Source of the DNA: Agathobacter rectalis ATCC 33656
GTDB lineage: Bacteria > Bacillota > Clostridia > Lachnospirales > Lachnospiraceae
Length of the DNA stretch: 64,000 bases
Assembly: GCF_000020605.1 (NCBI RefSeq)
Contig: NC_012781.1
Coordinates: 3,385,686-3,449,685, forward strand
Direction: 5' to 3'
Shown: one piece after another, positions 1 through 7,850 of the stretch
Layout of the letters: every line of letters starts with the position of its first letter
How positions within the stretch are numbered: position 1 is the first letter of the stretch
Program-made: the position numbers and the translations under genes
The notes under the pieces: generated by a model
Told to the model about the DNA's origin: nothing
Databases searched by the model: none
What the model saw: only the letters and a program-made list of their open reading frames with translations

Positions 1-488
1 GAGGAAAACGAAACTGCTGTGATCGAGCAGCAGAGCATGGAAGCCATGACCAACGTGAGAAGCGTCAAGTTTAGTGTGTTTTTGTCAATACTTTTAAGCA
101 TTTTCAGCCCTGCGGTAAGGATCAGATAGATCACACATACCTGAATCCCGCGGAATGCGCAGGAAACCCAGCGCAAACTGAGAAACTGATCAAAGAACAG
201 CGAGATACCATAAATTACAAAGAAAGATGGAATGCAGACAGCAAGTGTGGACATGGTTGCACCCGCAAATCCTGCAATTTTGTAACCAATGTAAGTCGCA
301 CTGTTGACGGCGACTGGTCCTGGCGTGGATTCGGCTACCGCAACCATGTCCAGAAACTCGCTTTTTTCAAGCCATTTTTTCTTTTCAACGAACTCATTTT
401 CAAGCAGCGCAATCATAGCGTATCCGCCGCCAAAGGTGAACGCACCGATTTTTAAGAATGTGATAAATAAAGAGCAAATTAGTTTCAT
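1..488 (-). CDS. chrA: Chromate transporter (ChrA-type) subunit, partial
   Basis: The minus-strand frame opens at 488 and runs off the left edge, so the C-terminus is missing. It begins MKLICSLFITFLKIGAFTFG and shows the chromate-transporter features: FTFGGGYAM near residue 17, a V-E-K-K block, and STPGPVAVNSATYIG near residue 55, with hydrophobic segments after that. Chromate transporters of the short type work as two half-size membrane proteins; the second half-gene lies nearby but is broken (1822-2446). The ATG overlaps the lgt stop codon in an ATGA arrangement, which suggests translational coupling with lgt. Function as a chromate exporter is assumed from the family. Confidence 0.85.
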   Translation of the reverse strand, partial: MKLICSLFITFLKIGAFTFGGGYAMIALLENEFVEKKKWLEKSEFLDMVAVAESTPGPVAVNSATYIGYKIAGFAGATMSTLAVCIPSFFVIYGISLFFDQFLSLRWVSCAFRGIQVCVIYLILTAGLKMLKSIDKNTLNLTLLTLVMASMLCCSITAVSFS

Positions 489-1261
489 GCCTGTATATCC
501 TTCCTTCTGCAAATAATACCTACAAGTAAAACACCCAATAAAATCAGGCAGCCAGACAACACCTGCGACACGCGGACACCTGGCATCAGATAGAGACTGT
601 CAGTACGCAGTCCTTCAATCAAAAATCTTCCAAGACCGTAAATCACAAAATACATACAGGTCAGGGTTCCTGCCTTTGGATTTTTTCTACTGACAATTAG
701 CATGGTAGTCAACAGACACAAATTCCACATACTTTCATAGAAGAATGTTGCTTGATGCCATTCTCCAAGTACGTCAATATATACGGCATAAGGAAAAAAC
801 TGCAACGATGAATCTGTAACCAAATTGCCGAACGCTTCTTGATTTACAAAATTACCCCAACGTCCGATTGCTTGTCCAAGCACAAGACTTGGAACGACTA
901 AATCCAGAAAACGGAACAAAGGAAATTTGTGATGGCGGCAAAATAAAATTGCCGTAACCAGACCGCCAATCACTCCACCATAAATGGCAAGCCCGCCTTT
1001 CCATATTTTGAAGATGGTAAGAATATCGCCGGAATAACTGTTCCACTCAAATACGACATAATATCCTCTGGCGCAGACAATTGCAATAGGTAATGCAAGA
1101 AGAATAAAGTCAAATATCAGATCGTCCTTGAGACCTTGTTTTCTGGCTCGGTAAATTGCAAGTATTACACCTAAAACCATACCGACGGCAATAATTACAC
1201 CATACCAGGCAATGCTCCATCCCTCTATGCCAAATAAATTTTCAATCAAATACTTACTCAT
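485..1261 (-). CDS. lgt: Prolipoprotein diacylglyceryl transferase Lgt
   Basis: Integral membrane enzyme that moves diacylglycerol from phosphatidylglycerol onto the lipobox cysteine of prolipoproteins. Length (258 aa) and several hydrophobic segments fit the family. The signature GRWGNFVNQEAFG is at about residues 133-145 and a KGGLAIYGG motif at about 89-97, where many relatives have HGG...HG. I chose the ATG at 1261 because AAAGGTG sits 8 nt upstream; the frame is open to 1282 but without a better start. It is embedded between two chromate-transporter half-genes, an unusual neighbourhood for lgt, and may not be the only lgt copy in the genome. Confidence 0.93.
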   Translation of the reverse strand: MSKYLIENLFGIEGWSIAWYGVIIAVGMVLGVILAIYRARKQGLKDDLIFDFILLALPIAIVCARGYYVVFEWNSYSGDILTIFKIWKGGLAIYGGVIGGLVTAILFCRHHKFPLFRFLDLVVPSLVLGQAIGRWGNFVNQEAFGNLVTDSSLQFFPYAVYIDVLGEWHQATFFYESMWNLCLLTTMLIVSRKNPKAGTLTCMYFVIYGLGRFLIEGLRTDSLYLMPGVRVSQVLSGCLILLGVLLVGIICRRKDIQA

Positions 1262-1274
1262 ATCAACACCTTTT

Positions 1275-1805
1275 CTACACAATCAGAAATTCATTTTCTT
1301 GTTCTATATATCTACAAAAGATAAATATACCGCAAATAATTTCCGGGACAAAACCGCAAATATCTTCCACAGCCCATCCTCCTGCAATACCCTTGTGCAT
1401 AATACGAAGAACCTCCGAATTGTGGGCGTTTATCAAAGAATAATTCTGGCTATTGTGCATTGTCAAAAGATATTCTTCGCCGTTCACAACAATATTGGCA
1501 TGGTCAACTCTTGGCATTCTGCAAATTGGCCAACCCACCACATTGGGATCATCACCATCTACATATCCGGGGCGAGCAGAACCGACTAACTGATTTTCGT
1601 TGTCGGTCAGTAAATATTCCCGATTTCTTACATCACCGGAACTTGCTTTTGATTCATCGAGATAACGGGCGTCCGCCGTCAAAAGCAGCTCACCTGCGAT
1701 GCTGAGAATCTTTCTTTGCGGACCGAGCAACGCACTTTTTATTCTTACCAAGGCAAGCTGAGATTCATTTTTATAAAGGACTCCTGCCTTTATCGTATAT
1801 TTCAT
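1275..1805 (-). CDS. Uncharacterised protein, possible LURP-one/tubby-like fold
   Basis: A 176-aa protein starting MKYTIKAGVLYKNE after a strong GAGGAGG. The frame is open further upstream (to 2135) only because a frameshift in the preceding chromate-transporter gene reads into it, so the upstream part does not belong to it. There is no signal peptide. It is rich in short beta-like stretches, ending in a hydrophobic helix-like tail with PEIICGIFIFCRYIE. This pattern recalls LURP-one-related or tubby-like barrels, but that is only an impression. The stop is 13 nt before the lgt start, so it is probably cotranscribed with lgt. Confidence 0.7.
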   Translation of the reverse strand: MKYTIKAGVLYKNESQLALVRIKSALLGPQRKILSIAGELLLTADARYLDESKASSGDVRNREYLLTDNENQLVGSARPGYVDGDDPNVVGWPICRMPRVDHANIVVNGEEYLLTMHNSQNYSLINAHNSEVLRIMHKGIAGGWAVEDICGFVPEIICGIFIFCRYIEQENEFLIV

Positions 1806-1821
1806 AACTGCGCCTCCTCTC

Positions 1822-2446
1822 TTATACAAGTGAATACATGATGATTCCTGCAAATCCCGAACCTGCCATAACCAAAGCGGATTCGGTTTCCACTTTCTTA
1901 AAACAATAATGCCAATAACAAAAATAATCGCAGCAATCAAGTCCAAAGATGCCAAATCATTCGGAAGCGTTCTCTGTCCGTAGAGTGCCATAATCAACAG
2001 TGAGATACCCGCTGATGCAATCATTGCAATGACCGCAGGGCGAAGTCCGGCAAGAATGCCCTGCGCCATATTCAATCCACGGAACCGATAATAGATATAG
2101 GCAAGGGTCATTACGATAACACAGGATGGAAACACACAGCCAACCGTTGCGATGACAGCACCGTGAGCATTGCGCCGAGGAAACCCGCCACATGATAACC
2201 TACCAAAATGGAAACATTAACTGCTATTGCGCCCGGAGAAGACTGTGCGATTGCGGTCAGATCCATCATCTCATCTTCTTCAATCCAACCAAGTTTCTCC
2301 ACGAATTTCTTTCGCATCAACGGAATGATTACAAATCCACCGCCAAAAGTGCTAGCACACAGTTTAAAAGTGGAGAAAAACAATTTTTTGTATTTTTGCA
2401 AGCTATTCACTTCTAAAAATGCCGTCCTTTCTATGTTTATTAACAT
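1822..2446 (-). pseudogene. Chromate transporter half-gene with two frameshifts
   Basis: Three consecutive frames together give a complete chromate-transporter half: the first frame (from 2446) has FKLCASTFGGGFVI and SSPGAIAVNVSILVGYH, then a shift near 2140-2160 leads to VIATVGCVFPSCVIVMTL and GILAGLRPAVIAMIAS, and a second shift near 1885-1895 restores the normal ending LVMAGSGFAGIIMYSLV with a TAA at 1822. Each single frame ends early, so the gene is inactive unless the shifts are sequencing errors. The LysR gene at 2524 is divergent, the usual arrangement for a regulated transporter. Confidence 0.75.
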
Positions 2447-2523
2447 TATACCGCTTGATTTCTGATAAGGGAAATAATATAATTTTACAGAAATGATAAG
2501 TATTTTTATATAAGGGGATTGTT

Positions 2524-3441
2524 ATGACGATACGACACATGATAATATTTCGTACCGTATGCGAAAATGGATATAATTCCACCAAAGCAGCGGAAGTTTT
2601 ACACATGACACAGCCAGCAGTCAGCCTTGCCATTAAGGAACTGGAGCAATATTACGGAGTACACCTGTTTGACAGAATCGGCAGACGATTGCAAATCACC
2701 GATGCAGGTCAGCATTTTCTTCAATATGCGATACATATATCCGACTTGTTTTCAGATATGGAAACAGGGTTGCGTGATTGGGATTCTAAAGGAGTTCTCC
2801 GTATTGGTGCAAGCATCACCATCGGCTCGCAGTTTTTACCGAACTATGTAAAGGCATTCTCTGAACTCTGCCCAGAGCTTGATGTCAGAGTTATCGTTGA
2901 GCAATCAGAACATCTGGAACAAAAAATTTTGGCAAATGAATTGGATTGTGCGTTGATCGAAGGTATTGCACATGATCCAAATATCGTTTCGGAAGCCTAC
3001 ATGGAAGATCATTTGAGTGTTATATGCGGTACGGATAAAGGCTGGACACAGGGGCAAGTTATATCCATAGAAGATTTTCAAAGACAGCGATTTCTCTTGC
3101 GAGAAAAAGGCAGTGGCACACGAGAGGTGTTTAACCGTGTAGTTGAACAGGCTGGCATCCACATTACACCAGTATGGGAAGCAACGAGCACAACAGCACT
3201 GGTCAATGCTGCAATCAATGGATTAGGAATTGCTGTATTACCGCATCGAATGATTCTTCCGGCTCTGCGACAAGGCTTGATTTGTACTGTCAAAGTAGAG
3301 GGGTTGAGTTTCAGCCGAAATTTCCATATAATTCATCATAAAGATAAGTTTTTAACAACTTCTGCCAAGCGATTTATTACTTTGTGCAGAGATTTTGAGA
3401 CTGATTACCCCTTGCCTTGTTACAACGGACTATATGAATAA
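2524..3441 (+). CDS. LysR-family transcriptional regulator
   Basis: A 305-aa protein with an N-terminal winged HTH (about residues 2-60; STKAAEVLHMTQPAVSLAIK is the recognition region) and a C-terminal substrate-binding domain (about 88-290; VLRIGASITIGSQFLP begins it, and SGTREVF and ALVNAAINGLGIAVLP are typical). It closely resembles CysL/YeiE-type regulators by pattern. The start has AAGGGG 6-8 nt upstream. It is divergent from the chromate-transporter cluster across 77 bp, so it probably controls that cluster and itself. The effector is unknown. Confidence 0.93.
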   Translation: MTIRHMIIFRTVCENGYNSTKAAEVLHMTQPAVSLAIKELEQYYGVHLFDRIGRRLQITDAGQHFLQYAIHISDLFSDMETGLRDWDSKGVLRIGASITIGSQFLPNYVKAFSELCPELDVRVIVEQSEHLEQKILANELDCALIEGIAHDPNIVSEAYMEDHLSVICGTDKGWTQGQVISIEDFQRQRFLLREKGSGTREVFNRVVEQAGIHITPVWEATSTTALVNAAINGLGIAVLPHRMILPALRQGLICTVKVEGLSFSRNFHIIHHKDKFLTTSAKRFITLCRDFETDYPLPCYNGLYE

Positions 3442-3447
3442 AAGATT

Positions 3448-3480
3448 AGAGCCGCAGTCCAATCACATGACTGCGGCTCT
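3448..3480 (+). terminator. Hairpin after the LysR gene
   Basis: Perfect 12-bp stem AGAGCCGCAGTC / GACTGCGGCTCT with a 9-nt loop, 7 nt after the LysR stop. The T-run is poor, so termination may be partial. Confidence 0.65.
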
Positions 3481-3487
3481 TGCAATA

Positions 3488-3661
3488 TTAGTATAAAGAT
3501 TTATATTCAGTTACAGTTTTCAGATATGCTTCGGGATTGCCGTTCAGTATCAGCTCAGCGTATGCTACCGGGTCATTGTAAATCAGATAATCAAGCTCTG
3601 ATCGCTGATACATATTGTCGGCAACCTCATTCTCAACGGCGATGGTATCAATGGCAATCAT
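3488..3661 (-). CDS. Small DUF6061-like protein, probably an N-terminally truncated remnant
   Basis: A 57-aa frame starting MIAIDTIAVENEVADN and containing QRSELDYLIYNDPVAYAELI. The pattern (acidic, S-E-L-D-x-L-I-Y-N-D-P-x-x-Y-A) matches small proteins I know as DUF6061, which are common beside mobile elements in Lachnospiraceae and are usually somewhat longer at the N-terminus. It starts inside the end of the broken flavodoxin gene (overlap 3648-3661), so a deletion probably fused the two. A second relative, also a fragment, is at 42130-42393. Expression is doubtful. Confidence 0.4.
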   Translation of the reverse strand: MIAIDTIAVENEVADNMYQRSELDYLIYNDPVAYAELILNGNPEAYLKTVTEYKSLY

Positions 3662-3916
3662 GCTGCCATTTTATTCTGTTGTAAAACTCTATAGCCGCCG
3701 CAATATCCTTCTCATCCGGATGCCCCTTTGATACCCCGCCAATCAGCTTGAACGGTCCGAACGTATCAAAACCCTTGCACGAAAACCTTCCAACAAGTCT
3801 TTCTCTACAGTCTGTGTCGCATCTATCAGCTCGACATCGTTTGTCTTTGCTATCTCGTCAATTATCTTTTTTGTGTTTCCGTGATGCACTGATGCATATA
3901 CTATTGCTGTCTTCAT
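3648..3916 (-). pseudogene. Flavodoxin-domain protein with internal deletion and frameshift
   Basis: From the ATG at 3916 the protein begins MKTAIVYASVHHGNTKKI, the FMN phosphate-binding loop of a flavodoxin-like protein, and continues to VEKDLLEGF before stopping early. In a shifted frame the next bases encode KGFDTFGPFKLIGGVSKGHP and a normal-looking C-terminus ending at 3648. The central part (flavin-ring-binding loops, roughly 80 residues in relatives) is absent, so a deletion joined the two ends out of frame. Confidence 0.7.
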
Positions 3917-4145
3917 CTGTAATGCTCCATTAAAGGATTTTTGTTTGCCGGTTTTATCTCCGGTTCATCGTTCTTCATATCCTTTTATCCTCTGTTTTAT
4001 TCCGCATTCATATTTTAAAACTTCTACACTGTTTGTATGTATAAATATATGATACTGATTTATTGAATTTACTGCAACATAATCTTGAAGTTTATGTAAT
4101 GTATTTCGATAACAAAGGTATTCAGCAAAGACCGTTTACGCTATA

Positions 4146-4673
4146 TTATTTTTTGAGTAATTCCAATGCCCTGTCCATTGGTACGCAGTCTGCATATCGT
4201 TCAGGCCAGAGAAATTCATTATAGTAATGGTAAGCCTGTTCCCTAGTCATGTACTCATTGTCCTGCGTAGAATTTGCATAAGCAGGAACAATCATGTGTA
4301 AGCCATGCTCAAAACCAGCCTCTACCGTGGCATTGATACAGAAATCAGTCATAATGCCACAAATCATCACGTCTTTTTCTTCCTTTGCAGTCAGATACTC
4401 AAGCAGACCACTCTCTTTTTTGAACGAACTGCATACAGACTTAATAAATCGTTTTTCATCAGGCATCGGTTTAAACTCGGAATAGACCTCAAACTCATCA
4501 TCCCCGATAGAGAATCCAGTACCAGGTCCATCATCATGCTGTACATAAATAACTTCTATACCTTGTTCTCGAGCTGCTCCAATCAGCTTTTTGATATTAC
4601 CAACAAACTTTCTGAACTCATATAAGCGTTCATCCACGATACCATTCTGTGCATCTACAACCAATAAAACCAT
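4146..4673 (-). CDS. Isochorismatase-family cysteine hydrolase
   Basis: A 175-aa cytosolic hydrolase of the isochorismatase/nicotinamidase superfamily. The catalytic triad is visible: Asp in VVDAQNGIVD (residue 7), Lys in the EKRFIKSVCSSF region, and Cys in GIMTDFCINATVEAGF. The substrate cannot be told from sequence; nicotinamide, biuret-type amides and isochorismate are family possibilities. The ATG at 4673 is preferred over the upstream one at 4712 because AAAGGAG precedes it and family members begin close to the first beta strand. The gene lies 45 nt after a macro-domain gene, perhaps in the same transcript. Confidence 0.85.
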   Translation of the reverse strand: MVLLVVDAQNGIVDERLYEFRKFVGNIKKLIGAAREQGIEVIYVQHDDGPGTGFSIGDDEFEVYSEFKPMPDEKRFIKSVCSSFKKESGLLEYLTAKEEKDVMICGIMTDFCINATVEAGFEHGLHMIVPAYANSTQDNEYMTREQAYHYYNEFLWPERYADCVPMDRALELLKK

Positions 4674-4717
4674 GAATAATCTCTCCTTTTTGAGCTTTTT
4701 GCTTTGATTCAAATAAA

Positions 4718-5239
4718 CTAAATTCGTATATTATAATAGAGCGTAACTTCTGCTTTATACACCGATTCTGTATGAGAATCAAATAGCACCCATTCCACCA
4801 AATCGAAGCTGTCCGGATTCTCATGCAGAAATCTAGCAACTGTACGTACCGCAATCTTTGCCGCAAGTACCACCGGAAAACTATATGCTCCCGTTGATAT
4901 GGAAGGAAATGCAATAGACCTGATTCCATTATCCCTAGCCAGCTTCATAGAATTAAAATAGCAGTTAGAAAGAAGCTCCTCTTCTCTATTACTTCCACCA
5001 TTCCATATCGGTCCCACAGTATGTATCACATAATCACATGGCAGATTATAGGCTTTTGTTATCTTTGCTCCTCCAGTCTCACATCCGTGAAGTGTCCTGC
5101 ACTCTGTCAGAAGTTCCGGTCCCGCTGCTCTGTGAATCGCACCATCTACACCACCTCCGCCCCAAATGGCATCAGAGACAATTTTGCGATTTTGAAAAAC
5201 TGCTTTCCAAAAGGAATTCCGGTAATTGTTATACAACAT
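4718..5239 (-). pseudogene. Macro-domain protein with its N-terminus replaced
   Basis: From [18 protein letters not shown] to the end this is a typical ADP-ribose-binding macro domain, including [15 protein letters not shown] and the second-loop motif [10 protein letters not shown] near residue 112. The first 27 or so residues are wrong: instead of the conserved I-V-N-A-A-N strand and loop that bind the adenosine part, the frame reads out-of-frame sequence of a yccF-like gene (see 5146-5300). The enzyme (de-ADP-ribosylase or O-acetyl-ADP-ribose deacetylase in relatives) is therefore probably inactive, although the frame is still open. Confidence 0.65.
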
Positions 5240-5300
5240 ATCAGACCTGCCACAGCATTTCCAATAGTTGTGTTTATCCTGCTAACACTAATAGTATATC
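5146..5300 (-). pseudogene. YccF-domain membrane protein fragment fused to the macro-domain gene
   Basis: In a second minus frame this stretch encodes [20 protein letters not shown] followed by [15 protein letters not shown] and a TAG at 5146. That is the signature of YccF-domain inner-membrane proteins (hydrophobic segment, GIPFG, then a basic amphipathic part). It breaks off at a GC-rich run GGGGCGGAGGTGGTG shared with the glycine-rich loop of the macro-domain gene, which points to recombination at microhomology. Upstream the frame has no start codon. Confidence 0.55.
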
Positions 5301-5302
5301 CA

Positions 5303-5339
5303 TTGACTCCATAACAAAATTTGTGTATAATTTTGTTAT
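5303..5339 (+). promoter_or_regulatory. Promoter and operator of the Phd/ParE-type pair
   Basis: TTGACT (5303-5308) and TATAAT (5326-5331) are separated by 17 bp. A perfect inverted repeat ATAACAAAAT / ATTTTGTTAT (5311-5320 and 5330-5339) covers the spacer and the -10 box, placed exactly where an antitoxin or antitoxin-toxin complex would block RNA polymerase. Confidence 0.8.
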
Positions 5340-5358
5340 CAAATAGGGAGGTGTTTTT

Positions 5359-5622
5359 ATGCCAGCAATCAAATCAAGTGCTGATTTAAGGAATAATTAC
5401 AATGAAATTTCTACATTTTGTCATAATTATCCTGAACCAGTTTTCATCACGAAGAATGGAAAAGGCGACCTTGCCGTTATGAGCATTGAAGCCTACGAAG
5501 GACTGACCAGCCGCTTTGAACTTTACAGCCAGATCAAGGAAGGAATGGACGATATTGCCACAGGTAACACCAGACCATTTTCCGAAGCTATGGCTGATAT
5601 CAGGAGCCGCCGCAGTCGATGA
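5359..5622 (+). CDS. Phd/YefM-family antitoxin
   Basis: An 87-aa antitoxin. It begins MPAIKSSADLRNNYNEI, the typical Phd/YefM dimer and DNA-binding N-terminus, followed by EPVFITKNGKGDLAVMSIEA. The C-terminal third is charged and probably disordered until it wraps the toxin. GGAGG lies 8 nt before the ATG. The stop overlaps the toxin start by 4 nt (ATGA), the usual coupled arrangement. It is probably the repressor acting at the palindrome at 5311-5339. Confidence 0.92.
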   Translation: MPAIKSSADLRNNYNEISTFCHNYPEPVFITKNGKGDLAVMSIEAYEGLTSRFELYSQIKEGMDDIATGNTRPFSEAMADIRSRRSR

Positions 5623-5951
5623 GCTATCAGGTTCATATCACTTCCACCGCAGAACACGATATTATGCGTGCTGCGGATTACATCGAATTTACCCTCAAAA
5701 ATCCGAATGCCGCAGATAATCTGTTAGATGCTGCGACTGAGCAGATAGGCTCACTAGCCGACCTGCCACAGAAGTTTCATCTGGTAGATGATCCGGTACT
5801 GGCAAGCTGGGGCATTCATTTTGTAATAATCAATAATTACCTTGCCTTTTATACGATTGATGAAGAAAAGCAGACTGTAATCATAGTCAGATTTCTCTAT
5901 CAGAAAAGTAACTGGACTGCCATTCTTCGACAGGGATTTTCCCTCATTTAA
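5619..5951 (+). CDS. RelE/ParE-family toxin
   Basis: A 110-aa protein starting MSYQVHITSTAEHDIMRAAD with the RelE/ParE pattern: an amphipathic helix pair (AADYIEFTLKNPNAADNL), then LADLPQKFHLVDDPV and a beta-sheet ending with TVIIVRFLYQKSNW. Members either cleave mRNA on the ribosome or inhibit gyrase; the C-terminal V-R-F-x-Y-x-x-x-N-W is seen in many ParE/RelE_5-type toxins, but the activity cannot be decided here. Neutralised by the upstream antitoxin. Confidence 0.9.
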   Translation: MSYQVHITSTAEHDIMRAADYIEFTLKNPNAADNLLDAATEQIGSLADLPQKFHLVDDPVLASWGIHFVIINNYLAFYTIDEEKQTVIIVRFLYQKSNWTAILRQGFSLI

Positions 5952-6258
5952 GGAATCTGTTTTTATGCAGGTTCCTTTTTAGTGCATATTTTACGAATAT
6001 ACACGTGTAATCAGCTTTCAAATCATTATTAGACTTTGAAATATTCTCATCTTTACTAATTGCTACTGATAAATGAAATCGTCTATCAATAGGTTCTTCA
6101 TAATTTCCCGCCCATTTTGCATAATATTGTTCATTAATCCTATTATATCTACACTCTTGAATAAATGCTATATCAGTGGAAATAGAGTCAAAATAATCAT
6201 TAAAACTATCATCAATAACAAAATTGAACATATTCATATTAAGTGTCAATAATAGCAT
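5944..6258 (-). pseudogene. Truncated endonuclease/exonuclease/phosphatase-family protein
   Basis: A 104-aa frame that begins LLTLNMNMF and has DIAFIQECRYNRI near residue 30. The L-N-x-N strand and the Q-E pair are the first metal-binding motifs of the EEP (DNase I-like) fold. Family members are about 230-280 aa; here the central and C-terminal motifs (the D-x-N and the S-D-H catalytic ends) are missing. It ends 8 nt inside the ParE-type toxin gene on the other strand. Probably a remnant. Confidence 0.5.
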
Positions 6259-6317
6259 TTTTATCCCTCACAAATTTCAATTTTCCATTTCTTCAACCTT
6301 GATTTTCAGTGCAAGCT

Positions 6318-6842
6318 TTATAGTTCTTTTCCAATATCCTCAAGCTCTTTCATAGCATCCTGATTTTTAGAAAGCTCATCCTTTGCTGTAGCATAATATG
6401 ATTTCTGGAAAAGCAAATTCCATGAAAGATATTTAGCCATACAATCAAACTGCTTATCAATCAGCTCATACTGGATACTGTCTACAGGAGAACCACCTAC
6501 AACAATCGTGCCAACCTTTTTATTTTTCAACTGCAATCCACGACAATAGCACTTATCAATGATAAGTTTCAATTGTGCTGACATTCCCCACCAATAAACT
6601 GGTGTAGCAAAAAGAATCATATCTGCAGCAGCAATTTTATCAATTGTAGGATTCGTATCATCCTTATCAACGCATCCCTTAGAGCATTGACAGACACCAC
6701 ATCCCTTGCATGGTGCGATGTTAAGTTTGTCAGGTTCAATGATTTCAATTTCATTTTTTTCAGATGCTCCTTTTACAAAAGCCTCAATCGCTGTAAGAGT
6801 GTTTCCTTTTCTTGCACTTCCATTTATAATGATTACTTTCAT
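6318..6842 (-). CDS. Flavodoxin-family NAD(P)H-dependent oxidoreductase
   Basis: A 174-aa flavoprotein. INGSARKGNTLTAI (residues 6-19) is the FMN phosphate loop; CKGCGVCQCSKGC (about 45-57) is the cysteine cluster of the iron-sulfur-flavoprotein/YwqN-like branch; ATPVYWWGMSAQLKLIIDK (about 78-96) is the flavin-ring region. Relatives reduce quinones, azo compounds or unknown acceptors in the cytosol. Whether a [4Fe-4S] cluster is bound is uncertain because the spacing differs between subfamilies. It stands alone between remnants. Confidence 0.88.
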   Translation of the reverse strand: MKVIIINGSARKGNTLTAIEAFVKGASEKNEIEIIEPDKLNIAPCKGCGVCQCSKGCVDKDDTNPTIDKIAAADMILFATPVYWWGMSAQLKLIIDKCYCRGLQLKNKKVGTIVVGGSPVDSIQYELIDKQFDCMAKYLSWNLLFQKSYYATAKDELSKNQDAMKELEDIGKEL

Positions 6843-6960
6843 CTCGCAAAGCCTCCATTCTGCTTATCATATAAGCAAATAAGTTCTAAATAATAATTTT
6901 TCTCACATAGCCACATTATATCATAGTAAATATGCCTATGCGATAACATTTATTGCTTCC

Positions 6961-7056
6961 TCATCCAGCATGTATCTGACTGTCAGCCTGAACTTTAAAT
7001 GGATGATTTTTAAAATCGTGAAGTCTCTCAATTTCTATCTCCACAACTTTTTCATC
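6961..7056 (-). pseudogene. ParB-like protein, N-terminal fragment
   Basis: A short minus frame encodes EKVVEIEIERLHDFKNHPFK then VQADSQ and stops. The pattern (I-x-x-L-H-x-F-x-N-H-P-F-x-V) is the start of the ParB/sulfiredoxin domain of ParB-like proteins on conjugative elements. A shorter copy of the same beginning occurs near 47,490-47,535 on the minus strand, also close to the other 107-bp repeat. Confidence 0.45.
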
Positions 7057-7129
7057 ATTTCCTCTCATTTGGGTGGAAATTTTTAATTTTGGGTGGATGA
7101 AATAATCATTTTTTTAATGATTTTCGGTG

Positions 7130-7236
7130 GATTTTTCCACCCAAAAATGAAAAAAGCAGTAATGAATTTTCTTAATCATTACTGCTTCAAACAACTGTTC
7201 TCAGGGGGAATCGAACCCCCAACTAGCGCTTAGGAG
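7130..7236. repeat. Left 107-bp direct repeat (candidate attachment site)
   Basis: Identical to 47680-47786 except for one base (7143). It contains, on the minus strand, the tRNA-Arg 3' part from the anticodon loop onward and the tRNA terminator hairpin. On its right the tRNA 5' half is missing and unrelated DNA begins. This is the footprint left by insertion of a mobile element at a tRNA gene. Confidence 0.75.
7196..7236 (-). pseudogene. 3' fragment of tRNA-Arg(CCT)
   Basis: 41 nt equal to the anticodon loop, anticodon 3' stem, variable loop, T-arm and acceptor 3' strand of the complete tRNA at 47746-47817. The 5' half is absent, so it cannot give a working tRNA. Confidence 0.85.
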
Positions 7237-7354
7237 TTCAAGTCACTACAGAAAATCTATGTTTTTCTTGGTCAACATAAGTCAAGCAACAACTTGATTT
7301 TACTGACTTTCCTGTAAATCCATGTCAAAATAAGAAAACTGAAAATCATCCAAG

Positions 7355-7552
7355 TTAAGCACCTCTCGCTGACAAATGAGTGACACTGTCACCCTGAGGG
7401 TTCAACCATTCCGTTCCTGCGAATTCATATTTATGGCTACCATTCTCACTGAATATGCGGTAATGATAACACTGTTTTCTTATTAGATTATCTATATTAT
7501 AACGTGTGTGAGGTCGGATGTCGATTGTTTTTTGACCATTATTTACTCCGCA
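7355..7552 (-). pseudogene. C-terminal fragment of an unrecognised accessory gene
   Basis: A 65-codon minus frame without start codon contains KTIDIRPHTRYNIDNLIRKQ and YEFAGTEWLNPQGDSVTHLS and ends ARGA. The composition is that of a real protein end, so it is the remains of a gene at the inner edge of the island. Right of it (7582-7780) another startless minus frame has HCGINCKYSDRVAETCEACD, a cysteine-rich piece. I recognise neither. The whole stretch 7237-7850 has no intact gene. Confidence 0.35.
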
Positions 7553-7850
7553 TTACACGTACTCTCTTCTATGTTATAAAATCAAGCATCTTCTGCATAT
7601 ACACCATCTCCATAATATAGAAAAGAGGAGTCCCCGCAGGTTCTCCCCCGGTCGCAGGCCTCACAGGTTTCTGCAACGCGATCACTGTATTTGCAGTTTA
7701 TTCCGCAATGGGAATGGGTTTTCGGTCTCCATCCCGACCACTGGAACAGGTTTAAGGTCTCTGTTCCGACCTTATATACATCTTTTATATTTTAATTATG
7801 CAAGATAACTTTAGAATCTGCAACAAGTTGTTGCTAAATTAACTGCTTAT

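Noticed and set aside
1275..2135. 286-aa fusion of a transporter end and an unknown domain
   Set aside because: The fusion results from a frameshift in the transporter relic; GAGGAGG and an ATG at 1805 mark the true start of the second protein.
7237..7850. Possible structured RNA in the gene-free stretch after the left repeat
   Set aside because: There are small inverted repeats (GTGACACTGTCAC) but no recognisable RNA family; protein-like relic frames explain most of it.
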